Counted from the stretch's first letter, positions 1-10,407 are shown. The stretch is 60,000 nucleotides of DNA from Adiantum capillus-veneris (GCA_014529385.2 CM043953.1:107826549-107886548), one strand, 5' to 3'. Numbers and translations are program-made. Notes: generated from the letters alone by a model not told the origin.

Positions 1-148
1 TTTCATTTAATCTCCTATTGAATCGTGTTCCAGTCAAACAAACAGTTGGATCCATGAAGGATGACACTGTGGAAAATATTAGTGTTCTTATGAAGATACA
101 ACCACTTTTGTTTTTGAGGATGAAAACACTTCTCCAAGGGGGGAGTAA
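1..148 (+). mobile_element. 3' end of a Ty3/gypsy internal region with polypurine tract
   Basis: The first 148 bases read as the C-terminal end of a gypsy polyprotein (reading frame open from position 18, including a SMKDDTVENISVLMK stretch) followed by a purine tract AAGGGGGGAG at 136-145 and then TGTCAGGCC, a typical LTR start, at 149. The same arrangement recurs on the minus strand near 24,224-24,300 (SMKDINVENITVLMKD, then the purine tract, then TGTTAGGCC), so two members of one family are present. The rest of this element lies to the left of the window. Family assignment is by the shared tail motif; that it is Ty3/gypsy is inferred from the related minus-strand copy, which carries gag and protease. 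Confidence 0.7.
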
Positions 149-1434
149 TGTCAGGCCTAGGGTAAGATCGGGTAGTAGGCCAATGGCCATTGCTCACTCC
201 AAAAGAATCATCTATGAGTTGTTTATGCGAAGTTACAAAATTTCAGGTCTACGGTTGAAACAACATCAAAAGATTGTCAACACTGAAACCGGCTGGAGAT
301 TATGGTCATAAAAGTTGTATGAACCAATGGGTAAGCATAAGCATGCATTTGAGGTAGATTTTCAAGAGTTGACAAAAACTCAGATTATTTACATTTTCTT
401 GAGAATTAGGCCAAATTAAGTTTTGACTTGACTCAAAGGCTTAAAACATGTTACAAAAAGTGACTATTGAAAAGAATGAAAAAAATGTTCATTCTAGGCC
501 AAAAGTAAATAATCGTGATTTTTTACATTTGGCTCAAATTGATCAAGATTGATAGCAGAGACTCTATGCATGATTACAAACATCTTTTGTGAAGGCTCAT
601 AGAGTTCAAATCACAAAACAAACCAAAAACTTAGAAAAACCTGAAGTCGATTCTGTTTGGCGAGAAATTGTATCTGACTTGGATAATTTGCTTCAATCTG
701 TGTGAAACTTGACTCAGAGGCTTAGTTTAAAGAGTTTAACATGTGTGTATACTCAAATGATAAAAAATATGCTGAAATTTAACAATTGTAAATAATCATA
801 ATTATTTACTTTTGTCAAATTTTCAAGTATTCTTGGCCAACCAAGCATACCATAGGTTCTATCATGTTGTATTGAACACTCATATCAAATTTTGTAAAAT
901 TTGGATCTTTAAAGTGAGAATGGTAGCCAGGTTTGTAAAGACCGTCTACGGACACTAAACTGTTGACAAATTGAGCAGGGTTTATCCAGACTTTGTGAGA
1001 TTTTGCTAGGATCTTAAGTTGAGTTGCTTTACCTGTTTGTATCATCATCTTGGCAAAAAAATGCTAAAAAGCCCTAGAAGTAGATAAGCACGATTATTTA
1101 CATCTACCTTAGATTTTGAGGGTTTTTGCACAATTGAGTATACCACAAGATCAAGCATATCAAGTAGACTACTCATATCAAGTTTGGTGGAATTTGGATC
1201 ACAAAAGTGAGACTTAAGCCAGATTCTTGAAAACCGAGTCTGTGAACACTAAACAGTTGGTAACTTGGACAAACCTTGTTCAAAATCAGTGAAACTTGTC
1301 CATAGAATACAAGGTGTTTATATGACAAAACAAGTCTAAAAAGTGAGAAAACTAAGAAAAGTAAATAATCTAATTATTAACTTTTGAGCCCCAGAGACAA
1401 GATTTTTAGACTTTGGAGCTTGTACAGTGTTAGA
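149..1434 (+). repeat. LTR-like noncoding region starting TGTCAGGCC
   Basis: The region directly after a polypurine tract should be the 5' edge of a 3' LTR. It is AT-rich, has no coding frame, and contains degenerate tandem units described separately. Its right edge is uncertain: an LTR-like sequence that has a second copy in the window begins at 1,435, so either the LTR runs 149 to 9,059 (ignoring the inserted Gypsy-1) or two different LTRs abut here. Confidence 0.5.
480..1400 (+). repeat. Degenerate tandem repeat, about 285-bp period
   Basis: A motif of the type GTAAATAATCRTRATTATT recurs near 507, 789, 1,088 and 1,361. Between these, longer stretches align: ACTCATATCAAATTTTG at about 881 with ACTCATATCAAGTTTGG at about 1,172, and GGACACTAAACTGTTGAC at about 950 with GAACACTAAACAGTTGGT at about 1,245. 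The units are clearly related but diverged. The core is near-palindromic; a perfect version, AATAATCATGATTATT, occurs at about 37,494. Confidence 0.6.
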
Positions 1435-1902
1435 TGTTATAGAATTGATATTTTATTATATATTGCAGCTGACAGGTGCAAAAGACTAGATCGAGCTACA
1501 TCTATGCGAATGGAAATATATATATATTGTATATTTTATTATTTAAGTGTTCTTTTATGAGCTTTGGCTATTTATGACCGACTGGCTAGTTTGTAATCAA
1601 TTTGACCATTCAAGAAATCTATAAATCAAATACGTGCAAGAGGGAAATGGTCACTCTTGCACGGGGGGAGATTACACCCAGTGTTTGTGTATTCTTCTCT
1701 CCTCTCTTATCTTCTCTCTTGCCGCGCCGGCGTAGCACTCCGCTCTAGGAGGTGCGCCTACAGGCTTCCTTTCTCTCTCTCTCCCGCTCTCTGTCTCTCT
1801 CTGTTCGAGTATGGCGTTGCATACGCCATACTCGAACAGGCTTCCTTTCTCTCTCTCCCGCTCTAGATCTCTCTCTGTTCGAGTACGGCGTTGCATACGC
1901 GC
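1435..1902 (+). repeat. Left part of an LTR (copy A) split by Gypsy-1
   Basis: This segment aligns with 15,139-15,529 (copy B). Shared landmarks are the start TGTTATAGAATTGATATT, a TATA-like CTATAAATCAAATACG at about 1,618, the stretch AGAGGGAAATGGTCACTC, and CT-rich blocks. Copy A has an extra duplication of about 70 bp around 1,800-1,890 (two TTCGAGTAYGGCGTTGCATACG units, one arranged as an inverted repeat). The LTR resumes at 8,964 after the inserted element and ends TTTGTAGCA at 9,059, next to a PBS-like sequence. Confidence 0.75.
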
Positions 1903-3053
1903 TGTCAGGAGTTTTTTGGAGCAAGGCATTGCGCATATGTACATACCCATGCATGGTGCATCAAATAAATTATTGCCTATTTTCCAGAGCCAGGTGGTTA
2001 CGTGGGGCCCACATGTGTACAGGTAGGACATCATGTACATAGTGCATCGATTTTCACTATTATCAGTACCTGTGTGTTTTTTCTATAATAATGAGGAGTT
2101 GGTAGCATGTAAAACTTCTCGAGGAAGCTATGCGCGGGCCGACGACATGAGGTAAGCAGGTGCGTCAGATGGCATCTAGTGGCGTCAGGACGTCGAATGG
2201 GGTCAATATTTGCATGTGGATGAGTACGAACACAACGTGGATGTTTTCTTGTGATAATTATGCAAAAAGTTCATCACGAGGACCACTTTTTGGGGCCACT
2301 CCACGTGGTGGCAGTATGCATTATTTAAAAGAAATGAGTGCCAGGTGTGCGCATGGATGCAGCAGGGTGACAACTATGCACTGCGGGGTCAGTTTTTGGC
2401 CTGTTCGGGGTCCGTTTGAGGTCAACTAAAAGGCCAAGGGTGCCCAAGTGAAAAAGCTAAGTGTGGGAACTGAAAAAATAGAGAGAAGACCAGATAAAAT
2501 GTGGATAAGAGAGGAGGAACAGACGCAAGTGTATTTTTGCTGTTTTTGGAGCATTTTTTGGCCCTAAACTGCTCATCCGAGGTCGGATCCGAGGTCGGAT
2601 TTGAGCACTGTGACATTGTAGGGTGGGGTTTTTGGCCGTTCCGGACGCAATGGCACTGTCCATTTTGCCAAATTACTCACAGATTTTCTGCTGTTTTTCT
2701 GTGTAATCTTCTTCGGTGAGTGAAGCCTCTGCTTAACTTTGTGGTTGTATCTGGTGTATTTCCTCAATACTGTGGAAACTATTTGCCCCATTGGTGTTGG
2801 GCTCAACTTCATTGAGCCTAAACAACAGCAATTTGCCTCCTTTGAGCTGAATTGAGTGAGTGTGTGTGTGTATGTGTGAGTATTGAGTGGGCAAGTGGAA
2901 AATCTCTCTCTTCCCACTCCATAGGTGTGTTTCCTGTCCCGGCCAGGCGGGTTGTATAAGCCGAGTGGTGTCCCATAGTGTGTGTGTGTATTATCCCAAG
3001 AGTGTGTGTCGGGTCGTTATAGAGGCGTTCTGTGTGTTTCCATCCCGCTCACA
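1903..3053 (+). repeat. Gypsy-1 5' LTR
   Basis: Starts TGTCAGGAG and ends CCCGCTCACA. It aligns end to end with 7,812-8,959 apart from scattered substitutions, a 12-bp duplication of GAGGTCGGATCC at about 2,579-2,602, and differences in a GT-rich tract near 2,857-2,880. The low but non-zero divergence implies an insertion that is not very recent. Confidence 0.93.
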
Positions 3054-3059
3054 TTCTTT

Positions 3060-3076
3060 TGGCACCCCCACGGAGG
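3060..3076 (+). promoter_or_regulatory. Gypsy-1 primer-binding site
   Basis: TGGCACCCCCACGGAGG lies 6 bases after the 5' LTR. A nearly identical sequence, TGGTGCCCCCACTGAGG, lies at 28,975-28,991 after another LTR-like region, which supports a shared tRNA primer. I cannot name the tRNA with confidence. Confidence 0.65.
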
Positions 3077-3850
3077 ATCTTCTTCGAGTACCTTTTGCTT
3101 CGAGCTTCAAGCTTCGAGATTCGGGATTACAGGTTGCAGATTACAGATTACAGGTTACAGGGACAGTTGTAGGTACAGGTGATTCACACAGGTACAGGTA
3201 GCTGGAGTACAGTGGTATACTACCGGTGAAGTCACTTGCAATTGTTGTGGGTATGCATCATTTGGCGCCTGTTTGAGCGCATTGTCTCTATTGGTATTGT
3301 ATGTTACTTGTGGAAACTGCCATTGTACGCCTTTGTGGAGCCATATATGGTTTTATTTGGCAGTCCCAGCCATTTTTGAGACTTGGTCTGGAAGATAGTC
3401 ATTTTTGATACTTTACTATACGCGATTTGCATTAGCCTTCGTGTGAGGGTCCATAGCGTGAGGTTTTATTGAGTTGGGGGATTCTCAAATGTGGAGATTC
3501 TTTCGATGATACAGGTAGCTGGAGCACCCTTTTCGTGACCTCGCCATAGGCTATGTACTAGTGAGTCCTATTTGATGCTCGGGTTCTATTGTTGACAGTG
3601 TATATACAGTCTATATTTTGGGTTCTCACTGCTCTACTTCTGAGGAAACTCTGTCAAAATTTTTCCAAGTTATGATGGCTGGTTTTTTGGTCTTGTGAGC
3701 CATTTATGCTGTTATGCTGCTGAAATTTTGGCAAAATCAGAGGATAAGACAGGTGTTCCTTCTTGGGAGCTGCATGGTTGACTTTAATGGATGATCAAAA
3801 TGACCCTCAATTCACTCCTTTTCATTTAACTCAGAGAATCTAGATAAATG
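3077..3850. other. Gypsy-1 leader; no gag found
   Basis: The stretch between the PBS and the first protease-like codons has no long reading frame and no CCHC zinc knuckle in any frame. It contains a short GATTACAG-type repetitive patch at 3,121-3,205. In an intact element this space would hold about 1.5-2 kb of gag, so gag has probably been deleted. Confidence 0.6.
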
Positions 3851-3855
3851 ATCAT

Positions 3856-4496
3856 GTGTCTAGGAAGGATTTTTTCCAACAACGCATAGTCTTTATGTTC
3901 GGGCCAAGAAGATTACGAGAGATCCTGGAATGTCCTTTGCCTGTTGTAATCCCAATGATTAACTATGAAAACTCATTTGATGTGCATGTGTTTGTCCTTA
4001 TCGAAATCTTGAGCTCCATTGAAGTTTCTGGGGATTGGGTAGTGAAAAGTTTTGGGTTCTTGCACGTGTGTTCGAAGGGGTTCTCAAAGCAGTGGTTGAT
4101 TTTCATGTGATGCCAGCAGGGTTGGGAGCATATCCTATTATACTGGGTAGACCATGGTTACGTGCAGTGGGAGCTGTTCAAGATTGGCAACATGGTACGA
4201 TTAGCCTCTATGGAAAGACAGGTGCCAAGAAGCTATATAATATGGATACAAGGAAACGATTGGAAGAGCTTTATGAAGATGAGGATGGGTCTAGTGATGA
4301 AGACTATTCCACAGTTTCTGATGAGGACAATGATAGTACTACTAGCAGTGATGAGGATGTTGATGTTGCATTTCTTTTGATGGACAAAGGAATCCAGGAG
4401 TCTGGTATAGTCGCATTTGCAAATGAGGTTGAAGATGAAAGTGAAGGGCCTTATGAAGTGATTGAAGGGCTGATGCAAACCAAAGTTGTATGGTAA
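3856..4496 (+). pseudogene. Gypsy-1 protease C-terminal part and linker
   Basis: Two overlapping frames (3,856-4,110 and 4,035-4,496) cover a retropepsin C-terminal region: the YPIILGRPWLRAVGA motif is the hydrophobic ILG(R/M)xxL segment near the end of gypsy proteases, followed by DWQHGTISL. After it comes an acidic, Ser-rich linker (about residues 85-130 of the second frame), usual between PR and RT in Tat-like elements. The catalytic DSG/DTG segment is not seen, so the domain is incomplete. The frame ends in a stop 12 bases before the RT frame. Confidence 0.7.
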
Positions 4497-4508
4497 AAAA
4501 AGCAGGAA

Positions 4509-5492
4509 TTGATGACACAAATGATCAGTGGAGACCTCTCAGCTATGGAGAAGGAGATATATTTGCACATGCTGGCTAGTTTTACTGATTTGTTCATTAC
4601 TTCATATGAAGAGATCAGAGGATTCAAAGGAGAAGAGATGCATATAGAGCTAAAAGAAGGTGCTAAGCCAGTGCGGCAAAGGCTAAGAAGGATGGGCCAA
4701 GAGCAGATGGAAGCCTTGCGGGAAGAGGTGGACAAGCTATTGAAGGCAGGGTTCATAGTCCCTATGGAGACCACAGAATGGGTGAGTCCAGTAGTAGTCA
4801 GTCCAAAGAAGGATGGGAAGTGGAGGATTTGTGTAGATTTTAAACCCTTAAATGCAACTACTAAGAAGAACCCATATCCTCTTCCATTCATTGATCAGAT
4901 CTTGGATTCAGTGGCAGGTTATGCGAGGTACAATGTGTGTGATGGTTTTTCAGGCTATTTTCAATTGAAGATTGCTCTTAAAGACCGCACAAAGACAACT
5001 TTCATTACGCCATGGGGTTGCTATTGCTACACAGTATTGCCGTTTGGGTTGTCAAATGGACCATCTTTCTATCAAGAGAGAGAAAATTGGGTATTGGAAC
5101 CTTTCATTGGTAGTTGTGTTAAAGCTTTTATGGATGACTTTTGTGTCTATAGCAGTAGGGCTGAACATCATGAGAAGCTTCAAATGGTATTGGCTCGATA
5201 TGATGAATGTGGAGGACAACTAAATCCAAGGAAATGTCATCTAGCGCAGCCAAGGGTGAAGTTATTGGGCCATATGGTGTCAAAAAATGGCATTGAGGCT
5301 GATCCAGACAAGGTTAAGTCTATTATTCTTCTTCCATCGCCTACGAGTACAAAGCAATTGGTAACCTTTATACACAAAGTGAAGTACATGGCACGGTTTA
5401 TTCCATTGTCTTCACAGCTCCTTTATCCATTACAACAAGTGGCAAAGCATGATCCACTGCAATGGGATGACAAGTGTGAAGAAGTGTTTTAA
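4509..5492 (+). pseudogene. Gypsy-1 reverse transcriptase
   Basis: An open frame of 327 residues covers most of the RT domain. It would copy element RNA into DNA in the virus-like particle. Visible motifs in order: WVSPVVVSPKKDGKWRICVD (about residues 94-113), PYPLPFIDQILD, a DGFSGYFQL block (motif A, catalytic Asp), VLPFGLSNGPSFYQ (motif B), and AFMDDFCVYS (motif C; FMDD where YVDD or YLDD is common), then LLGHMVSKNGIEADPDKV. It ends with a stop at the start of the RNase H connection. Upstream and downstream pol pieces lie in sequence on the same strand. The frame is a single uninterrupted stretch, the best preserved with integrase. Confidence 0.95.
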
Positions 5493-5501
5493 GAGGTGAA
5501 A

Positions 5502-5806
5502 GAGGTGTTAGGGGGGTTGTCAGCCATGCAGGCTCCTGATTGGGAGAAAGTGTTTATGTAAATCCATTAGTAGGGGATGATGCCATTGGAGCCATGCTAT
5601 TGCAAAAGGGGAAGGGCAGCCATTATATGAGGCCAATGTATTGTGCAAGCCGAGTGAAGTTGGTAGCAGAGAGAATGTTCTCGGAAGTAGAGCTAGTGAT
5701 GGCCAGTGTAATATTTGCCTGTCGACGATTTCGTCATTACTTGCTACCACGAAATTTTGTTTTCTTGACCATTTATGCCTTTTTGCCATAGTTAATTAAT
5801 GGTACT
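5502..5806 (+). pseudogene. Gypsy-1 RNase H (first copy), degenerate
   Basis: The frame at 5,540-5,791 keeps the gypsy RNase H order: GDDAIGAMLLQ, then YCASRVKLVAERMFSEVELVM (normally ASR.L...E.NYs..E.E.LA), then FRHYLLPRNFVFLTIYAFLP (normally FRHYLL...F.v.TDH.aL). The catalytic TDH triplet is altered to TIY and the N-terminal catalytic segment is disrupted, so the domain is non-functional in this copy. It sits between RT and the second RNase H. Confidence 0.8.
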
Positions 5807-5819
5807 AACATGTGAAATG

Positions 5820-6478
5820 TGGTGAAGAAATGGGTAATTGAGCTGCAAGAGTTTGAGTTCTCTTTTCTGGTGGAAGACAGTAGAAGGGCTACCCTAGCTG
5901 ATTTGTTGACCTACAAGGAAAATCCCCTTATTGTTAAGGAGGAGGTGGTGAGAAAGGTAGTTGAAGAAGTGCCATAGATCAGCAATGCACATGTGTTGTT
6001 CTTTGATGGCTCATACAGAAAGAGCCATGATGCCGCTTCAGCGGGTATAGCACTTTATGATCCACAGGGGAAGCTAGTATGTAAGAGAGGGTTCAAATTG
6101 GATGCTCATAGGAACAATGAGGCTGAATATGCTACTTTGGAAGCCGGATTACACATTTGTTTGAAGAATGGGATTAGAAGGTTGAGCATAAAAGGTGATG
6201 CCTTGTTAGTTGTGAAGCAAGTGCTGGGTGTGTGGAAGAGCAAGAACACCTCATTGAAGGAAATGTGTTTCAGAATTAAAGGCCTGTTAAAAAAGTTTGA
6301 AGCATGGAGCATCAGACACATTGAACGTGCTCTAAATGGGGAGGCACATGAAGCGGCTCAAGGCATGATTGGGGAGCTATTTGTGTTGAGGACCAACTTA
6401 CCTCTTTACCATGGCCGGGAAAGTTTGGCTCAAGAAGAGGAGTTTTTGCTAACAGGAATCATTCCAAAGGAGATTTAG
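5820..6478 (+). pseudogene. Gypsy-1 second (plant/archaeal-type) RNase H
   Basis: A second RNase H domain follows the first. The open part (5,993-6,478, 161 aa) starts LFFDGSYRKSHDAASAGIAL, which has the DGS catalytic start, then NNEAEYATLEAGL (catalytic Glu), IKGDALLVVKQV (the GDS-like catalytic Asp block), and IRHIERALNGEAHEAA (the NxxAD-like end, with EA instead of AD). This archaeal-type RNase H is a recognised hallmark of Tat-lineage gypsy elements. A stop at about 5,975 separates the leading connector (KKWVIELQEFEF...) from the domain. Confidence 0.85.
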
Positions 6479-6499
6479 AAGTCGAAGAAGTATGGTTTT

Positions 6500-7594
6500 G
6501 TGCGTAGAGCATACAGGTACAAATTGATTGGTGATGCCTTATACATGAAAGGGGCTGATCTCGTGTTGAGACGTGTATCTTGGCGGGAGGAGCTTTACAG
6601 AGTGTTGGAAGAGAATCATGAAGGCGCATGTGGCGGACATTTTGCTCTAAAGATCACCTTGCATAAGATCTTGCAAGAGGGGTATGTATGGCCTAGTTTG
6701 CACAAGGATGTTCACCATTGGTGTAGGTCTTGCAATAGGTGTCAAGCATTTGGGAAGAGAGTGTTGAAGCCAGAGTTACGAAAAACCATTATGGCGTTTG
6801 ATGTGTTTGAAAAGTGGGGGATTGATGCAATAGGCCCATTACCTATCACAAGCAGGGGCAAAAGCTATATTTTGACTGCAGTGGACTATCTCTCTAGATG
6901 GGCAGAGGCTATAACAGTAAAACAGATCACTGCAAAGGATGTGGCAAAATTTGTATATGATGAAATATGCTGCAAGTTTGGGGTTCTACTGGAGCTACTT
7001 TCAGATAAGGGGCCAGGATTTAGAGCTAAACTACTAGACTTTTTATGTGCAAAGATGAAGATTAGGCATCAGCATACCACTCCTTATTACCCGCAGTGTA
7101 ATGTCTTAAATGAAAGATTCAATGGTGAGTTGGTACTGATTCTTTCGAAAGTGACAAAGCACCAAGGAAAGAATTGGGATTTGGAATTTCCTAGTGCATT
7201 ATGGGCTTACCGTACTTCGGTGAAGACAGGTACAGGGTTCACTCCATTTCATTTGGTGTATGGAAAGGAAACACTATTGCCTGTGGAGGTAGAGTTGCCT
7301 GCAATAAAGATGCTAGAGAAGTTGCTTGGGCCACCTAGTCATGCATTCAAAGAGAGGCTCTTGCAGTTACAAGAGGTTCAACTGGATAGGATGAGTGCAT
7401 TGGAGCATTATGGGCAGATGCAAGATAGGGCTTTGGCAAAGATAAATGAAAAGATCAAAAGTAAGGGTATCAAGAAGCATGAATTGGTTTTGCGCTACAA
7501 CAGTAAGCTGGACAACACCTTCCAAAAGAAGTTTCAAATTAAGTGGGAAGGCCCTTTCAAGGTAGTGGAGTGTTTTCCGAATGGTACATATTAG
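6500..7594 (+). pseudogene. Gypsy-1 integrase
   Basis: A 364-residue frame covers a full gypsy integrase, which inserts the cDNA into the genome. The HHCC zinc domain is visible (HEGACGGHF ... CRSCNRCQ, about residues 40-82). The catalytic core shows WGIDAIGPLP (Asp), LLSDKGPGF (second Asp; SDKG where SDNG or SDRG is usual) and the NVLNERFNGEL segment holding the Glu. The C-terminal KWEGPFKVV motif (GPY/F-type module) ends at a TAG at 7,592-7,594, after which the same frame continues (7,595-7,783) with LHKSRVNGLHLKLYH. No chromodomain is seen, in keeping with a non-chromovirus lineage. Confidence 0.93.
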
Positions 7595-7783
7595 TTGGCT
7601 AACCTGGATGGGGTTCTACATAAGTCAAGGGTAAATGGATTGCATCTTAAACTGTATCATGCCAGGTTAATGATGGTCGAGCAAGACGAGCTGCCTGTGG
7701 ATCAAGCAGTGTTGGTGAAGGATGAGGAGACTTGTGACGTTGCGAGTCTCATATCACTTTTTGCTGCTACTGATCATGAATGA
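7595..7783 (+). pseudogene. Gypsy-1 polyprotein C-terminal tail after a stop
   Basis: The frame continues directly beyond the TAG at 7,592. The segment NGLHLKLYHARL resembles the usual end of Tat/Athila pol (NGqrLK.Y). It terminates 26 bases before the right LTR's purine-rich tract. It is best read as the end of the integrase polyprotein, cut off by a nonsense mutation. Confidence 0.75.
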
Positions 7784-7789
7784 TCTAGC

Positions 7790-7804
7790 AGGCTAGGGGG
7801 TGGG
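7790..7804 (+). promoter_or_regulatory. Gypsy-1 polypurine tract
   Basis: AGGCTAGGGGGTGGG lies just 5' of the right LTR (a few bases separate it from TGTCAGG at 7,812). Its position and purine richness fit the plus-strand priming site of an LTR element. Confidence 0.7.
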
Positions 7805-7811
7805 CAAATTA

Positions 7812-8751
7812 TGTCAGGAGTTTTTTGGAGCAAGGGATGACGCATATGTACATACCCATGCATGGTGCATCAAATAAAGAATTGCCCATTTTCCAGAGCC
7901 AGGTGGTTACGTGGGGCCCACATGTGTACAGGTAGGATAGCATGTACATAGTGCATCGATTTTCACTATTATCAGTACCCGTGTGTTTTTTCTATAATAA
8001 TGAGGAGTTGGTAACGCGTAAAACTACTCAAGGAAGCTATCCGCGGGCTGACGACATGAGGTAAGCAGGTGCGTCAGATGGCATCTAGTGGCGTAAGGAC
8101 GTCGAATGGGGTCAATATTTGCACATGGATGAGTACGGACACAACGTGGATGTTTTCTTGTGATAATTATGCAGAAAGGTCATCACGAGGACCACTTTTT
8201 GGGGCCACTCCACGTAGTGGCGGGATGCATTATTTAAAAGAAATGAGTGCCAGGTGTGTGCATGGATGCAGCAGGGTGACAACTATGCACTGCGGGGTCA
8301 GTTTTTGGCCTGTTCGGGGTCTGTTTGAGGTCAACTAAAAGGCCAAGGGTGCCCAAGTGAAAAAGCTAAGTGTGGGAACTGAAAAAATAGAGAGAAGACC
8401 AGATAAAACGTGGATAAGAGAGGAGGAACAGATGCAAGTGTATTTTTGCTGTTTTTGGAGCATTTTTTGGCCCTAAACTGCTCATCCGAGGTCGGATTTG
8501 AGCACTGTGACATTGTAGGGTGGGGTTGTTGGCCGTTCCGGACGCAATGGCGCTGTCCATTTTGCCAAATTCCTCACAGATTTTCTGCTATTTTTCTGCG
8601 TAATTTTCTTCGGTGAGTGAAGCCTCTGCTTAACTTTGTGGTTGTATCTGGTGTATTTCCTCAATACTATGGAAACTATTTGCCCCATTGGTGTTGGGCT
8701 CAGCTTCATTGAGTCTAAACAACAACAATTTGCCTCCTTTGGCTGAATTGA

Positions 8752-8787
<36 letters not shown>

Positions 8788-8959
8788 GTTGAGTGGGCAA
8801 ATGGAAAATCTCTCTCTTCTCACTCCATAGGTGTGTTTCCTGTCTTGGCCAAGCGGGTTGTATAAGCTGAGTGGTGCCCCATAGTGTGTGTGTGTATTAT
8901 CCCAAGAGTGTGTGTCGGGTTGTTATAGAGGCGTTCTGTGTGTTTTCATCCCGCTCACA
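7812..8959 (+). repeat. Gypsy-1 3' LTR
   Basis: Starts TGTCAGGAG and ends CCCGCTCACA, aligned with 1,903-3,053. It has a longer GT run (about 8,754-8,782) than the left copy. It is followed by GCTC and then TATGGGTTGTGCC, the continuation of the interrupted LTR. Confidence 0.93.
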
Positions 8960-8963
8960 GCTC

Positions 8964-9059
8964 TATGGGTTGTGCCAGGTATGCCGATTTGTGTTTTTCA
9001 TGGATTTAAACGTGTTATTTGCGTATTTTGCAGGGCAACCGCGCCTTCTGTTTGTAGCA
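8964..9059 (+). repeat. Right part of the split LTR (copy A)
   Basis: Aligns with 15,528-15,629 of copy B (TATGGGTTGTGCCAGGTATG ... GCGTATTTTGCAGGGCAA ... TTTGTAGCA). It ends in CA, immediately before a PBS-like sequence. Confidence 0.8.
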
Positions 9060-9060
9060 G

Positions 9061-9072
9061 TGGTGTCAGAGC
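9061..9072 (+). promoter_or_regulatory. PBS-like sequence after split LTR (initiator Met tRNA type)
   Basis: TGGTGTCAGAGC, one mismatch from TGGTATCAGAGC, the widespread plant PBS complementary to initiator tRNA-Met, lies one base after the LTR end. This marks 1,435-9,059 as a 5' LTR. The internal region that should follow is not recognisable. Confidence 0.7.
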
Positions 9073-10265
9073 GTGGCTACGCTCCAAGACTAATGTTTTT
9101 TGACAAGTAGCAGCTAAGTGTTTTGTTTCCTCATGCTTGTAAGTTTTGTTAATTGCTTCAGTTTATAATAATTATTAGTGACGATTGTATGAGATAGATA
9201 GAGATCTTTAGAAATTGAAGAGAATCCTTTCTTTATTATCATGATATAGTAACTATTAGTATAATTATGTTAATTAAACATATTGATAGAATAGATTAAA
9301 CATAATCTTATGCTCGGATCTTATGGCAATATGCAATAACAAGAGAGGAATAGCACGATACCTTAGATAAACTGTCATGAAAATAGAATCTCTTTCATGA
9401 TATCAAGGTTCATCTACGACTCACAATATAGGATAAAAGGTGAGGAATGTTAGATTTCAATTGCTTGTTAGCTAATAAGAAATCCACCAGAGAATTTGAC
9501 AAAGGAAGAGGAAAGTAGCCCGAGTTTCGATGAGCAAGAAGAGAAGAAGGAGAAGACTCAACGAAGAAGGTGAAGCTGTAATGGATTTATTTTTATTTAT
9601 TTTTTCATCTCTCTCTCTCTCTCTCTTGTCATAAGGAGCAATCTCAAGAACTCATTGCATAGTAGGAAATTAGGAATCGCCCACAACTTAGTCTCTCACA
9701 TCATGGCTATTGACCCTTGTCAGACCCTCATCATCCTCGTCAGACCCTCATCATCCTGCACACATCACCAAGGCGAGTAGCACCAGGTGCAAGCATCACA
9801 ACATACTAAACCTCCATTGCCATAATGTGGAGCATGCATTGATGAAGTTAGATGAAACAAAAAAAAAAAGAAATCTCTATCCTCGACCAACAGCGTCTGC
9901 ACTTGCAGCAGCGCCTCATCCCGGCCCCTTGAGCAACCAGCTGTCACGGTTGGCGAGTAACATCCACTGTAGTCCCCTCCTAATTTTGCACTTTTCAAGC
10001 ATGCCAAATTGTCTCTGTAAAGCGGCAGAAGCGGCAACCACTCCCTTGTGTGTGTAGCAGCGTTTTGCATGTCAACGCCGAGTTGCCATTTGAACACAAA
10101 CTCCAGCCGTCAAAGTGTGTGGGCACGAAAATGCTTTCCATCTCTCTCTCTCTCTCTCAATACACTCCATGTGAGCAGTTATAAGCTCTCTCTCTCTTTA
10201 GTGACTATAGTCACCGTACTCAAACCCAGCCACGTCTCTCTCTTGCCAACAACCATCCACTTACC

Positions 10266-10299
<34 letters not shown>

Positions 10300-10404
10300 G
10301 ACTCTCCTCACACATGCAGACGGTAGGATAGCCCACGTTTTTGAGAGGCCACAAATCAATCACTATACCCATGCAGCATATTTCTCTCTCCCCCTCATCA
10401 ACAA
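9073..10404. other. Unassigned noncoding stretch
   Basis: No convincing coding frame on either strand. It holds a short CT run at about 9,608-9,627, a tandem duplication of a 21-bp unit (CAGACCCTCATCATCCTCGT) at 9,720-9,758, and CT tracts at about 10,140-10,160 and 10,268-10,297. The frames that appear open here are created by CT-rich low complexity. Confidence 0.6.
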
Positions 10405-10407
10405 TTA

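Larger units (their letters stand above)
1903..8959 (+). mobile_element. Gypsy-1: Ty3/gypsy LTR retrotransposon, Tat-like, lacking gag
   Basis: This is a full-length LTR element: two direct LTRs of about 1.15 kb, a PBS-like sequence after the left LTR, a pol region in the order protease, RT, RNase H, second RNase H, integrase, and a purine tract before the right LTR. The target duplication is short, GCGC at 1,899-1,902 and GCTC at 8,960-8,963 (one mismatch). The uninterrupted sister sequence at 15,514-15,545 shows the empty site TACGCGCTATGGGTTG, which proves the insertion. The extra RNase H after RT points to the Tat lineage (established feature of that lineage). No gag or nucleocapsid zinc knuckle is visible between 3,077 and 3,850, and pol has several stops and shifts, so the copy is defective. 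Confidence 0.93.

Noticed and set aside
1657-2042. Several overlapping open frames on both strands around a CT-rich tract
   Set aside because: They arise from CT/GA low complexity inside an LTR and have no domain content.
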